Assembly (NCBI GenBank): GCA_964019155.1
Contig: OZ025244.1
Span: 50,551,969 to 50,615,968, forward strand
Source of the DNA: Osedax fenrisi
Taxonomy: Eukaryota; Annelida; Polychaeta; Sabellida; Siboglinidae
Length of the DNA: 64,000 bases
Direction: 5' to 3'
Shown: one piece after another, positions 45,190-58,790 of the stretch
Numbering within the stretch: the first letter of the stretch is position 1
How the letters are laid out: each line of letters starts with the position of its first letter
Translations under genes and position numbers: made by a program
The notes under the pieces: model-generated
The model's input: only the letters and a program-made list of their open reading frames with translations
Told to the model about the DNA's origin: nothing
The model's database searches: none

Positions 45190-48180
45190 TTAGTCTTTAT
45201 ATAAACTTATTAAATATTTTTTATAATTTTTATTAAATTTATTTGGATTATTATTGTATTTCAGATTTATGTTTAGGTTATTCCATAATTGTGGTCCAAC
45301 ATTAGTCAAACAAAAAGCTTTTCGATCTGTTCTGACTTTTATTCTATAAAATAGATTTTTATTATAAGTTTTTATTTTATATAATTTCTGTAAATTTATA
45401 GGCAACATTTTATTAATTGCCCTGTTCATAAATTTAGCTGTATTATATTTCACAATATCACTAAATTTTAAAATGTTGAATGTTGAATGCAATTTATTAT
45501 AATTAGAACTATTATACTGTTTACCTAATATGCATTTTAATGCTCGTTTTTGTATAATAGTTATTTTTAATAAACTAGACACAAAAGTATTTCCCCATAT
45601 ATGAACACAATAATTTAGGTGTGAATAAAAAAAAGAATTATATAGTAAAATTAATGTTTTTATATCGAATTTATGTTTTACTTTATTTAAAATAGCAATT
45701 GCTCTACAAAGTTTTGTTGCTACATAATTTATTTGTTTTTTCCAATTAAGCTTGTCGTCAATATATACACCTAAAAATTTTATATCAGTTACTTGTTTTA
45801 ATTTAATATTATTAATATATAAATTTAAGTTTATATTTTCATTTTTATTTCTGATATTAAAAAGTAAGACATTAGTTTTATTGATATTTATAGATAATTT
45901 ATTTATATTAAGCCATTTAAATAATTTATTTATATCTGTTTGCATTTTATCTTTAAGATTTAAAATTGTTTTATCATAAAATATTAAGTTAGTATCATCT
46001 GCGAATAAAATAGGTTTAAAATTATTTGAAATTTTCGGTAAGTCATTAATATATAAAATAAATAAAAGTGGTCCAAGAACAGATCCTTGTGGAACTCCAC
46101 ATGTAATATTATTATAATTTGAATTTTGACCATTTTGGGATACATATTGTTCCCTTTCAGATAAATAACTTTTTATTAAATTAAAATCTGTACCTCTAAT
46201 TCCATATATAAAAAGTTTATTTAACAATATGGTATGATCTAGTGTATCGAATGCTTTTCGTAGATCGATTGAAATAATTGCACATTTTTGTAATGATTCC
46301 AATTTATCACTTATGATCTCAACTGTTTCAGAAATAGCATCTGCTGTTGAAATATTATTTCTGAAACCATATTGGCAATCATTAATTATGTTGTGTTTAT
46401 TTACGAAATTCAAAATTCGATTTTTTATCAATCTTTCTAATATCTTAGATAATTGTGGGAGTAACGATATAGGTCTATAGTTCTCTGGTTTTTTTCTATC
46501 TCCTGATTTATATAGTGGTATTACTTTAGATTTTTTTAATATATTAGGAAAATATCCATCTGATAAAGATCGGTTAAATAAATGAGTAATAATAGGACAA
46601 ATTTCTGTACTTATATTTTTTATAATATACATATTAATATCATTGAAATCAGTACTATATTTTATTTTTGTATTTGATATTTCTTTTTGTATTTCAGTTA
46701 AAGTCGTAGGTAATAAAAACAATGATTCTTTAGTATTTTCATTCATTGTTGAATATATAGATTCATTACTAGGTTCATTAATTATTTGTTTAGCCAATGT
46801 CGGTCCAATACTACTAAAATAGTCGTTAAATTCTATGGAAGTTGGATTATGTAATGAATTAATTTCTTTTTTGTTTGTATTTATAACTTTATTTATTATA
46901 ATAGCCCATGTATTTTTTATGTTATTATAATTGTTTGTTAATTTTGAAAAATAATACAAATATTCAGATTTTCGTAATAAAGTTGTCAATATATTTTTAT
47001 ATTTTTTATAATAAATAAATTTTTCTGTAGTTTTGTTTTTTTAAATATTTCTATACAATTTATTTTTTTTATTTATGAATTTTATTAGACTAGAATAAAT
47101 CCATGGTTTTTTAATTTTTGTATTATCTTTTATTTGTATAATAGGACATTTATCATTATACAATCTTATTAAATCAACATTTAATTTATTAAATATATAA
47201 TCTATAGTATTATCTGTATAAATATAATCCCAGTTATGTTTGATTATACTATATTTTAAATTATTTATTGTTGTATCATTAATTTGTCTAATATATTTAT
47301 ATTTCAATTTGTTTTTTTTATAATTTGTTGTTTCACATTCATATACAACATATATAGGAAGGTGATCACTTACATCACTGATTATAATATCGTTGACTAT
47401 AGGTTTGTAATTACAATTACAATATATATTATCAATTGATGAGTTAATATGTATTCCATATCTTGTTGATTTTGTAATTAATGGATAACAACATAAACTG
47501 TAAATGTTATCTAAAAAATATTTAATTTTATTGTTATTTATTAAAATATTAATATTAAAATCTCCCACCAAAAAAAGGTCCCTCTTAGCCGAAAAGTAAT
47601 TAAAATGTGTATAAATAAAATCACTAAAATCTATTATATCAGCTTTAGGCGATTTATATATACCACTAATTAAAATGTTTTTATTATTAATATTTAAAGA
47701 AATCGTAAGAATATCCACAAATTCATGTTTTGATATGCATAAATTATCCATAATATTATAGTTTAAATGGTTTTGTATAAAGATAGAAACGCCACCACCT
47801 GCATTGTTATTATATGTGTTATTTATAAAGTTATTACGTGTTATATGGCATGCATTATAATTTTCAATTTGATATAAATCTTTATTGTATTCTTGTAACC
47901 AAGTTTCGCTTATCACAATTATGTTGAATTTAATTTCTATTGAATCTAATAACATTATTATGTCATCAAAATTGTGTACGAAACTTCGTGCATTTAAATG
48001 AAATATTGATAGGCCGTGATTAGATACATATTTTATTGATTTACATTCAACATAATTACATTCTATTTGTATATTTTTATTTAAATATTCATCGGAAATA
48101 TATTCATAATTAGTATGCGTTTCATTATTATTATATAATTCATTATTACTGTCATAATAGTTATTATTATTGTAAACCAT
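45190..48180 (-). pseudogene. LINE B ORF2: endonuclease and reverse transcriptase, one in-frame stop
   Basis: Same Jockey/CR1-type architecture as LINE A. Endonuclease: FHLNARSF, VISETWLQEY, GGGVSIF, ISGIYKSP, VGDFNINI, SSIDNIY and SDVSDHLPIY. Reverse transcriptase: VIPLYKSGDRKKPENYRPIS, QYGFRNNISTADAI, AIISIDLRKAFDTLDH, CGVPQGSVLGPLLFILYIND, FADDTNLIF, NKLSININKT, FLGVYID and WNNLNINLKYN. The two parts are in the same frame (47041-48180 and 45190-46989), and only TAA at 47041-47043 separates them. The codons between it and 46989 are open. The whole ORF spans 997 codons. Start ATG at 48178-48180. Confidence 0.9.
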
Positions 48181-48304
48181 AATATAAAATATAAATTAAT
48201 GTAAATAAAAAAGATTAAGTATATATATATATAAATAAATAAGTAACGTAAATAATAAGAACAATAAAAACAAGAATATAAATATAATACAAAATTTAAT
48301 AAAA

Positions 48305-48903
48305 CTACAATATAGAATTAAAATCACTTAAATTTAAAAAATTTTCCTTTTCAGAAGATTCTGTTTTTTTAATAAACGTTATGCCATTAACTGTCCAACA
48401 ATACTTTATTTTTGAATCTTTTAGTAGATTCCTTGCTTTGTAAAATATTTCAGAGTTATATTTGGTTAAATGATCGTTTATATATATATATATTAGTATC
48501 TTTTAATTTTTTTATATTTTTAAAAATTTTACTTTTTTTTTCATGAAAATGAAATTTTACAATTGTTTTATAAATGTCCTTATTTTTATTAGGTAACTCG
48601 TGAATTGCTACAACATCATATGGGTCAATATCAATATTCAATTGATTTTTTACAAAATTTATAAATTCTGATTTTTTATTATCAGATTTATTTAAAAAAT
48701 CTGTTGAAGATGAAATAATAATGTTTTTTTTTTTTGAGTATTGCTCAATCTCATTTAACTTATTTTCTAAATAAAAAATTTTTTGATCTCTAATTTCAAC
48801 TGACGATGTTAGATTATCGATTTTATCAACTAGAATATTAACTGTCGCAGTTAATTCATTAATTGATTTTTTTTAAATCGATTATATCTTGTTTTTGTGT
48901 CAT
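48305..48903 (-). pseudogene. LINE B ORF1 with coiled coil and baculovirus-FP-like domain, frameshifted
   Basis: The ATG at 48901-48903 starts MTQKQDIIDLKK. A one-base shift in the T/A run near 48870 follows, then NELTATVNILVDKIDN and IFYLENKLNEIEQYSKKKNI (coiled coil), DPYDVVAIHELP and TIVKFHFHEKKSKIFKNI. After a shift near the TA run at 48480-48492 it continues with LLKDSKIKYCWTVNG and ITFIKKTESSEKENF, stop 48305-48307. The heptad region followed by a 'V..HRLP...I.V.F......YAR.LLK...I.YVW..NG.I..R' pattern is that of LINE ORF1 proteins carrying an FP25K-like domain (RNA binding or chaperone role inferred). About 200 residues, 124 bp upstream of ORF2. Confidence 0.75.
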
Positions 48904-49110
48904 GATATAGGAAATAATATTTTATATAGCAATGTAATTTAACATAAAATATTGCCAATTTATATAGGATATACTATTTTATATATAACGATACTAAGTT
49001 AATGAAGATCAAAATCAGTCAAGCAAATCAACAGCAAATTCAATATCAATAGAATTAAAATTAATACATTTATAAATGTTTAAATACACGTCCGTTCAGT
49101 TCGAATGCAA
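48904..49110 (-). mobile_element. Probable 5' region of LINE B
   Basis: The 200 bp before the ORF1 ATG are non-coding and more complex than the (TA)n tracts beginning at 49121. The element's 5' end likely lies here. I see no target duplication. Confidence 0.35.
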
Positions 49111-49119
49111 AAGTAAAAG

Positions 49120-49120
49120 T

Positions 49121-49191
<71 letters not shown>

Positions 49192-49348
49192 ATTATTATT
49201 ATTATTTAACTAAATGATATATTAGGTATGGAAATGAATCAATACAGACGTGCTTCATCAATCGTACCTATGGGTATTATAATGTACAACTTAAAGCTTG
49301 TCAGACTACGAATGTATACGCATGCAGAAGAATATACGCAAGTTAGAT

Positions 49349-49400
<52 letters not shown>
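49120..49400. repeat. (TA)n tracts flanking a short open frame
   Basis: TA tracts at 49121-49188 and 49353-49402. Between them the plus strand reads MEMNQYRRASSIVPMGIIMY in a more complex 120-bp segment (49228-49350). A possibly related segment lies at 52545-52615 (GATACCAACATGGATCACAC, ACAACTTAAATCTATAC). Nothing recognised. Confidence 0.4.
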
Positions 49401-49405
<5 letters not shown>

Positions 49406-49659
49406 TAATTTAATATCATAACTATTACTTGATACACCAAGGTTTAGATTATAGTTAATCTGATAATGATTACGAATATAAAATTTTTATAATTTATTTT
49501 CTACATCCAAAATACCCATGAGAAAATGTATTATTTTCATCCATATCCTTCGCACGTGAATTGAAAAACCATTTATAAAACCGTTAAATTATAATATATA
49601 TGAAACTCCTTAAAATTGTACAATTGTTATGAATCAGATTCTTTAGTTTATTATATATA

Positions 49660-50165
49660 TTAACTAGCTGGCTATGTCTCGGCGTTGCCCGGTATTATAA
49701 TTGTAGTGTGCTTGTTAACAACGTAGATGTAAACAAAGATTTAATACTAGAAAACAATTTATTTATTTATAACAAAGCACTTAAATTTAAGTGTTTATAA
49801 ATAATTTAAATTACTACGTTAAATATAGCGAAAACGTAAACGTTATCACAGTTTATTGCTATTTACGAATGCATTTATTAAAGTAAAGTAAATATAATTA
49901 CATTTTTACAAAACACCTCACAATCGCATACATTTTATGTGTGAAACATTTTCTTCTAAAATCAAAAGATTTACCGATAGAGGGAAAATAGCTCTAAAAG
50001 GACAGTTTTACGTAATTATGATCGGTGTAGAGGTGGAAATAAAAAAGTCATTCGAACAACCACAATAATATTGTCCTAGAGAATTAGTAGCAATTTAAAT
50101 TTTGTAAATCCGTCGAGCCATTTTCTTAAACATAGAACGCATATATATAAATAAATAAATAATTA
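49660..50165 (+). mobile_element. RTE-related non-autonomous element
   Basis: It begins ACTAGCTGGCTATGTCTCGG with CGTTGCCCGG, contains TTTGTAAATCCGTCGAGCCA, and ends in an (AAAT)n-like ATAAATAAATAAATAATTAA tail. The GCCCGG start and the 'AAATCCGTCGAGCCATTT' block before a simple tail are hallmarks of RTE 3' ends and their SINEs in many invertebrates (from memory). Confidence 0.6.
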
Positions 50166-50656
50166 AATAGACCTTCTTTTATAATTCAGTGTTACATCTA
50201 AATAAAGTTGACCTTGATAGATTTTCTTAAGGGGAGGTACGATGTAGGACTATGCGAAGGACGTACCTTATACGTCCTTCTCGCGCGCAATGTAAATAGA
50301 TAGGAATGTATGCATTATAATAAATTCAATTACACAAATAAATAATAGATAATCACATAATTTTCATAGTTTTTTTCTATAATTTTTCTATAATTTAATA
50401 ATATATCATTCTATTATGAAATACTTTTTTATTACATATCAATTCATTCAACTATTTATTATATATATTTATACATATATTTTTTATTTAACATTAATAA
50501 ACAAAGAAAAATTAAAATTAATAATTGTTAATAAAAATAAAAAGTATTCATTACAGCCTATATAATTATATTGAAAATTTCAATTCATTATTCAATGAGA
50601 TATTGAATTTTGAATGAGAGTAATACAAGCAAAACATTAATTTGTGTAAATGGCAT

Positions 50657-50705
50657 TTAAAGATTATGACAATACAATTTTAAATTACCATTTATAAAAT
50701 GATAT

Positions 50706-50746
<41 letters not shown>

Positions 50747-50811
50747 TCGTATAATATAAAATACATTAAATATATAATATTAAAATAATATTTATATATA
50801 TATAAAGTAAG

Positions 50812-50852
<41 letters not shown>

Positions 50853-50885
50853 ATAAATACATTATAATACATTTTTATATATTGA
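50657..50885. repeat. 0.23-kb duplicated segment, copy 1
   Basis: AAAGATTATGACAATACAAT, AATGATATCACATATATAT, TACTCGTATAATATAAAATA and TAAAGTAAGATTATATATAT recur in the same order at 55123-55380. The TA tracts differ in length. Confidence 0.8.
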
Positions 50886-50929
50886 GATATTGAATTTTGA
50901 GTGAAAGTAATACATGAAAATCATTAATT

Positions 50930-52090
50930 TGTGTAAAAGGTATTTAGGGTGTGGTGTTTGGGAGAATGAGGCGGGCGTTTCCTACTTATAAAAAATGTTA
51001 AAAGTTCCAAAAATAAAACAGGGCTAATATATTTTCGTGAATTATCATAAATATTATTCTATTGGTTGACCCCAAAATTTTCGTGATTTCTTATCACGTA
51101 TTTTGGCAATATTATTTCATTGGCTATTATTTCTTGTGTATAATAGAAAATATATTTAATTTATTAAATTTAAAAATATTAAATAATTATTATAATCTGC
51201 TATAAAATACAATCTTTTATAATAATATATATAAATATTTTACAATTAAATGATAGAAAATTATATATAATTGTTATACATGAATTAATGTTAAATTAGA
51301 TAAAATCGTCTGATAAAAAGCGAAATTTCAATCAAATTCGGATATTATTTAATACAAATTATTTATGTTTATCATTCCGATTTTGTATATTGTAACTAGA
51401 ATAAAGGTAATGATAATATTGGAAAGAGGATGATAATATACTATTTTATTCATATTTTATTATTTTAATACAATTAATTATAAAAAAGATATAGTCTAAA
51501 ATGTCTAGTTTGAATGTATGCATTTTCCTAAATAGCAGCATATATGCTGCTATTTAGGAAAATAGTATACTATTTATTACTAATTATGCAGCTAATTCAA
51601 ATGTAAAAGATACATATATTGTTGCTATTTAATAAACATATATTTTTAGAGCATTTAATAATCAATACTTAATTTTATATTATTTACACTTTATTTAATC
51701 ATCATCATTTATTATAACATTAAAACAAATATATTGTTCAAAATGGTCTTATTTATTTTACATATATTTAGTCTATATTTTAATTATAAAATATTTTTTT
51801 AAATAATTAAATATAAAATTATGGCAATACTAAATATGTAACTTTAAAATAATATTGATATGATATAATTAATTATACATAATATATTTTGAAAATATAT
51901 GTCATTTAAATGGTATGATTTAATATTTATTTCAATAAATAATAACACTCTGTATATATATATAACAATACAATTTCAATAGAATCTTCTAGTTATAATA
52001 CCACGAACAATAATATATGAAATGTTCACATATGTAATAAAATCTATATTAATAATATGATTGTCGATAGAGTCCAAACATAGTAATTAA
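50930..52090. other. AT-rich spacer
   Basis: GAGGCGGGCGTTTCCTAC at 50967 shares GGCGGGCGTTT with the interior of the 6406 element. An inverted AAATAGCAGCATATATGCTG hairpin lies near 51531-51560. No gene is seen. Confidence 0.5.
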
Positions 52091-52094
52091 TAAC

Positions 52095-52195
52095 TATCAG
52101 GGTTGATTGGGTTTTTTCATTCGGTTTTTTCAACTGGGTTTTTTTCGTGGTTTTTTCGGTTTTTTCGGTGTTTTGGGTTTTTTGGGTTTTTTCAG
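52095..52195. repeat. Strand-asymmetric G/T-rich low-complexity tract
   Basis: About 100 bp of GGTTTTTT iterations (GGGTTTTTTC, CGGTTTTTTC) starting CAGGGTTGATTGGG. The opposite strand is AAAAAACC. It might be a hAT-like terminus or a G-rich structure-forming tract. Confidence 0.7.
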
Positions 52196-52199
52196 TATA

Positions 52200-53289
52200 A
52201 TTATAAATAAATATATTTTCATAACAATAATTAATATTTTGATATTAAATTGTTACTATAAATGTTGGCTATAAATCATAATGAGCAAATTAAATTATAA
52301 TGAGCAAACAAATGTATTTAGTTATAATAGTAATAAACTTAATTACGTTAAAATAATTGTAACCAAATAATATATTAGATTTATTGTCATGAATATTAGC
52401 ATGCAAAGAAATTTTAATATTTATTTTATATTATTATATTATTTAATATTCTGATAATACACATTGGACAAACTAAATATAAAACTGATAATATATAAGT
52501 TAATTTGTAATATACTTTATAACTTTTATAGTCTACAAAGTGGGGATACCAACATGGATCACACTATTTACAACTTAAATCTATACATGAATAACGCAAG
52601 AAGTATATACATATAATTAAATTAATAGCGATTAAATGGGTGAGCTTCAAATATTATAATGAAGATAATTTATGTATGGCGGGCGTTAATCATATACAAT
52701 ACATAGTGTATATCTTTTATTTATATATAAAAATAAATAGTTAATAAAAAAATTATTTATATAACATATTAGTATTATAATAACGTTATAACAGTGTTTA
52801 TATATAGAGTAAACATATTATTTACACTGTAAAATGTATATATATAGCGCTATAACGTCAATTTATACTGTGAAATTTGAAATATTGCCAAATTTGTATT
52901 CAATATAATAATATAAATTAGTATATGGTTCCCAGAGTATTAGGATTACAAAACATATAGTATTATTAAGTAGTTCCCATACAAATAATGTCTATATATG
53001 GGATATGAGTGATTATATGGGATCTCGCGCGAATTTATTTCGTGCGAATTGATATCGTACGATATGTTAATTTAATGATTATTTATAAATAGTATAATTT
53101 ACAATGCGCATGAAATCATCAAACTAAATTAAAATAGTCTGCATGCAATTACTTTGCACAATATCACTGGTTACCTATTTATGTATATAATATGTTACAC
53201 AAATAACAAATGTCTATATAATTTGAAAATTAATGATTTTTAATTAGATCTATCTAAATTATTGTCGGTGTTAATTATAGTTATAATGA

Positions 53290-53331
<42 letters not shown>

Positions 53332-53653
53332 ATGAATATATATTAAATATAATGTTTTTATAAAGCACTGTTCACATGTACATTATTTTGTAAAATATTT
53401 TTCGGATAACGTATACGTAGATACGGATAACATATATGTAGGAGTAAACTACGAGTGAAATCATGTACTTTTCAGCATTAATTGCACTATGTAATAATTT
53501 ACACTTTAGTCATGATATTTTATTCAATACTAAATAAAATGCACATATACATATCATTTTATATATCTGGCCTTACTTTTAGAATTATAAATTATTAGAA
53601 TCTATAGCGAAAACAGTGATGTTTATATTACTGGTGTATTTTTTTTATTTACG

Positions 53654-53705
<52 letters not shown>

Positions 53706-54087
53706 CACTACAGTTTGATACTTTATCAACATACGTTAATAAATATTATGAATACTTTTGATTATAATATTAAATTAAGTTATTTCTGTTAATATGTTTT
53801 ACAGACTTATAAAATACATATTAAGTTCATTGGTAAACACATATTTATGTATATTTAATATTATCGCATCAAAAATTATCTCATTTTTCGATAATTGTGA
53901 ATAAATATCGGACATCTGAACGGTGTTAAATTTATCGCTATATAATATTATTTGTATGTAATTTTTCCGCAATCATTTCAAAAGTGGGTATATATTATTG
54001 TATTATATAATTTATATATACGGATATATATTATTAGGATATATAAATATTGTATAATATTAATTCGCATTTCAAACTGGATATTTG

Positions 54088-54138
<51 letters not shown>

Positions 54139-55120
54139 TTGTGACATTTAAATATGTATTTATAACTCATAATATATAGATACTCTATATAATATAGATC
54201 ATTTATTTTTACAAATCAATTATATATGATATATCATCATACCATATATGGAATGAATCGCAAATGACCGTACATTACAAATATTGTAAATATTATTTGA
54301 GTTACATGATAAATACATAAGTAAAATTAATTGTTTACGAATATAAGGATACATTATACTATATTCAATATATTTTATACTTATTAATATTATATCCTAA
54401 CTATTCTGCATTATAATAAATTAGTTTTAATAATATATATTATGAATTATAAATTATGTATTATAATGCGATTTTTTATATTGATTATAATGTAATACAC
54501 TTGGTATCATTGGAAATATTATTAAATACTATAATGCAATTCACATTTAGTTTTTTAAATTAATATTTAATAAAAAGTTATGATCAAAAATGTGCGAACA
54601 AATTATAATTTTATATGATAATTATTAAAATTATTATATAGATTATATTCACTGGAATATTATTTTAGTTTTATGGTTTGCATTAGATATAATATATTAG
54701 AATTATATGAATATAGAATAAGCTAAATATACAGTCATTCATGGTATGATTAATTTATGTTTAAATATTTTAATTCAAATATTTGATAAAATGAATTATA
54801 AAATAAATTTAAATTTAATAATATTTTGTAAGCAATATATTGTAATACCAACGGTATTTCGAAAAATGGCATTCTCAGTAATCCAAATATGCGTGTATAT
54901 TTTTAAATTAATAATTATTAAAGTTGAATATATTAGTTTTAAGATAAATTGAAATATTAAATATTAAATAATAACAAAGTAAATAATAAATATACAGTTT
55001 TCAAAGATAATAACATCTTCAACCAATCAAATGTCTTCATCTAATCTGTCAGTACCGCTTGATTATATAATCATTTGGAACTTTTTGGCATTTTCTGTGA
55101 ATATATCCTAAACAACACAC
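52200..55120. other. AT-rich spacer with TA microsatellites
   Basis: TA tracts at 53291-53323, 53659-53703 and 54095-54134. A CGCGCGAATTTATTTCGTGC patch with TATCGTACGATA (53025-53070) recalls the GTACGA motif of the 6406 element. Frames at 53952-54179 and 54746-54952 are AT-driven. Confidence 0.5.
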
Positions 55121-55122
55121 CC

Positions 55123-55173
55123 TTAAAGATTATGACAATAACATTTTGAATTACATTTATAAAATGATATCAC

Positions 55174-55231
<58 letters not shown>

Positions 55232-55302
55232 CTACTTGTATAATATAAAATACATAAAATATATAATATTAAAATAATATTTATATATATAAATAAAGTA
55301 AG

Positions 55303-55349
<47 letters not shown>

Positions 55350-55380
55350 AATACACTATAATACATTTTTATATATTCAA
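55123..55380. repeat. 0.23-kb duplicated segment, copy 2
   Basis: Direct copy of 50657-50885, with TACACCTACTTGTATAATAT in place of TACTCGTATAATAT. The IY-rich minus-strand frame here is a translated TA tract. Confidence 0.8.
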
Positions 55381-56177
55381 TTTCTTGTGATCTAAAATGC
55401 TTGTATTTAATTGAAAAATAACAACTCGTATCATAGTAACCGCTACCATATAAATTTAATTGTAAACAAACAAATACTATTTGATATTTATAAATATGTT
55501 TAAATTTTTATATATATAATATATGGGTTATTCTAAAAATCAAAGAACTAATTTAAAAACAATGTACATTCAATATACTTTATACACTTTATACCCGGCT
55601 ATATACTACATAACATATTTATCGATTACTATATATCGTATATAATAGAATTATTATAATTATATAATCCTATTATATAAATTATTTACGTAAACAAAAT
55701 TGAAATTAATTCAATTACGACTTTACGTTATGTCATGTTTATGTTATATTGTATTACCCCATGGGTATTACTGCAGTAATAAAGTAACATAGCAATATAT
55801 ACTAATTAAAAGGAATCATTATTTCATATTATCTGATTTCCTATTAATAGGATTAATTAATTAATTAATCTGATTTCCTATTTATACAAATTTATAATTT
55901 TTATAATAAATAATATATATAGCAAATAATTGTTATAATAATAATACATTTTAAATTATGTTATATTATATATAGTAGTATTAATATTATATATTTAAAT
56001 ATATTATTTAATCTAAATTTATTTAATAAATGATTATTTCAAAATATTTAAAATTCTATTACAAATTTAAATTTCTTTGATAAATGTAATACTATATAGA
56101 TATACATCATAATGGTATATTTATATTTTTGCAGTGTTAATTTATTTAATTATATACTTATGACATATATATATATG

Positions 56178-57172
56178 ATAGGGGAGAGTGCTCTAATATC
56201 GATCTCCTATAGATCTATTAAAATATAATTCAATAAAAAAATAATTAATGTATGAAATGTTAATCAATATAATTCTAATTCATAAGTATAATTATTTTTT
56301 TAACATTTATATTTTTTTACTAACAAAAAACTTATTTTTTCGTTACAACTCTAAATTTATGACATTTTTGAAGTACATTATTGATTCTCAATCATTTGAA
56401 ATTTATATATTTTAAATATTTTAAATACATCGAATAGATCTAATTATATTTTACAATGTGCCGAAAAGATTTTGTATTTTTCATAATTTGTTACAAAGTT
56501 ATTGACGTTTACCTAAGAAACATACATTTTCATAATACCGACAACCTAATTGCACGTAATATCGACACCCTTTAACCAATCAGCGTTATTTGTTTATAAT
56601 GTGCGTGCGTTATGATAATATTCATAAATTAATAGATATACCTAATAATATACACATAAACTTGGAATTGATTCTACTTGGAATTAAATAGTCTTTCAGA
56701 AACTATATAAAACTCCTATGTATACACCTATGTATACACCTATGTATATACGTATACGTACAATATCCGCTTTATGTAATTTAAAACTTTGTATTTATAA
56801 TAAAATATAAAATATTAAATATTTTCGAAAATTAATTATAGGAAAACAACGTATGAATTGCGTGTGTTAACTAAAAGTAACGCGCATATAATTCTGATTG
56901 GATAGTGGATATTAAATAATATATGGTATATCTAAATATCGATATATTAGGGTGTCGATATTATGTGCTAAGATGTCGGTATTCGAGGCAGTGCCTGTAA
57001 GATCGACACCCCATTTATCTCAGAGTTAAAAAAACTAAATTAAATTTTAAAATAGCTATTATATGTATATACCTACTTAATACTTATAAATAAAATTTGG
57101 AAATATTTAATTAAGAAATAATAAAGTTATGGTGATTTATTGTTAGGTATTCGAGTACTCTACCCTATATCT
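56178..57172. mobile_element. Inverted-repeat element family T, copy B (about 1 kb, most complete)
   Basis: The left end GATAGGGGAGAGTGCTCTAA with TATCGA mirrors the right end TATTCGAGTACTCTACCCTA with TATC. Internally, 56949-57012 is a hairpin bounded by GGTGTCGATATT and AGATCGACACC, and TAATATCGACACCC at 56560 repeats the same word. No transposase. Copy A at 28952-30108 matches its right half. Confidence 0.7.
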
Positions 57173-57519
57173 GATTCCAACTGGAAAGAGATCATTCAGT
57201 TGGACTACTCCTACATTATATAAATCTCTCCCCATGACATTACAATCATTCAAGTAGCATGTACGGCTTTATTTGTTACACATTTAATATAGTATTTATT
57301 CTCAATAATTGTTATATTTATAATATACGAGATTTTATGAATAAATGAGTTACTCACTGATTTACTTATATAAGAAATATATTACTATATTTACAACACA
57401 TGTATATATAGATCCTATCTACTTTTTATAATTATTATTATTATTATTATTTTATTTAGACACCGTTTAAATATAATATATATTAACAATAGTGTATACT
57501 CTCTACATAGAGAGAAATT

Positions 57520-58290
57520 ATTACAATTAACAATTAACAATTAACAAAGTTCGATACTGAATAAATAAGTTTTTAGCTTAGCTTTAAAACTAAGCGTATT
57601 AATTATTAGACGAAGATAATAGGGAAGCTTGTTCCATTCATTTGGGCCTGCGATACGAAAAGCTCTCGAGTGATCACGTCGACTGAAGCTTGACGGGGCT
57701 GCTTCCAGTCGATGTAGATGGACGTTTCGTAAGCTTCGTTCTTGAATATGTGGCTGTATGAGTCCTGCTAAATATGAAGGTGTATGATGATGGTAGGCTA
57801 GATGTGTTAGTACTAAGAGTTTGTATTTTATGCGCGAAGAAACTTTGAGCCAGTGCAGTTGGATCATTAGTCTAGTAATACATATATATTGTTTATTGAT
57901 CTATATGGTAAGTTGTATACAACTAAATAGTAATCTATAGATTATTCTAACTGCTCTTTTTTGCAACTTTACTAATGGCTCTAGATCTTTAGCTGTGAGA
58001 TTGATTAGTAGGATATTGCAATAATCTAAGGTAGATAATACAAGACTAGTTACTATTGATTTACATGTTTTAAAAGTGATGGATTTGCGAATTTTACGGA
58101 TACGATAAAGATGAAAATTAGCATTTCTTATTTGTATTGAAATAAAAGATAACATATCATGATTCGTGTTAAAAATAACGCCAAGATTATGAACTTTTTC
58201 GGTGAGATCAAGAATTTGTGTATTGAATATAAATTGATGCTTATTGTATATTGACTTTTTATTAGGATCGATAAATATTATTTGAGTATG
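57520..58290 (-). pseudogene. CR1/L2-type LINE, 3' fragment of the reverse transcriptase ORF
   Basis: On the minus strand: VHNLGVIFNTNHDM, IRKIRKSITFKTCKSIV, SLVLSTLDYCNILL and PLVKLQKRAVRIIYRL (57901-58155), a short break, then LHWLKVSSRIKYKLLVLTH, PSYLAGLIQPH, SLRNVHLHRLE and FRIAGPNEWNKLPYYLR ending at 57541. These are the C-terminal landmarks of CR1/L2 elements (LDYCN, LHWLPV..R..KLL, LW..LP..LR). The element ends with about three TTAATTG units (57520-57546), the short 3' microsatellite typical of that clade. 5' truncated, with frame breaks around 57868-57900. Confidence 0.85.
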
Positions 58291-58386
58291 ATAAATTATC
58301 TATATAAATGTATTGAACTTATAATGTTAACCTATATTGTATATAACTAAAATACAATGTAATTTCATATTCACACATATAAAGAG

Positions 58387-58461
58387 GAAAACATATGCGG
58401 ATACAAAGACGCAATATTGGACGGGCGTTGCTTCTTAGTTAAACACAAGAATTATACGTTG
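58387..58461 (+). CDS. Gene B, candidate exon b1
   Basis: After an AAAGAG acceptor region (two AGs, at 58384 and 58386) the frame reads ENICGYKDAILDGRCFLVKH, then KNYTL (sequon NYT), and meets a strong donor TTG|GTAAGA in phase 0, matching the phase-0 exon at 59574. The frame stays open and cysteine-bearing further on (RCYNEYTG, SINTCSF, NFTCY), with other donors: G|GTAAAA after 58486 (phase 1), AC|GTGTTA after 58586 (phase 2) and AAG|GTATAA after 58623 (phase 0). The exon's true end is open. The start of the gene, including a signal peptide, is not found just upstream. I do not recognise the domain. It lies immediately beyond a CR1/L2 fragment. Confidence 0.5.
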
Positions 58462-58790
58462 GTAAGATGCTACAATGAATACACCGGTAAAAGATTTTCT
58501 ACTTTTGTTTTCAAGTTATCGATCAACACGTGTTCGTTCACCTACCTTCGAGAAATGTTAGTTACTTATTCATCGTTAAATTTTACGTGTTATATATATA
58601 ATACCATTATGTTTTCGAACAAGGTATAATGTTTTACCTGAGAATTTACAATTATTATATAAAGCTAAATCTTATAATGGAAATCTGTTTCATATAATAA
58701 ATATATATATTTATAATATTTTAAATAAAATACTATAGTATATCTGCTATGATATTGGACAATATTTTATAAATATATTAATACCTCTAG

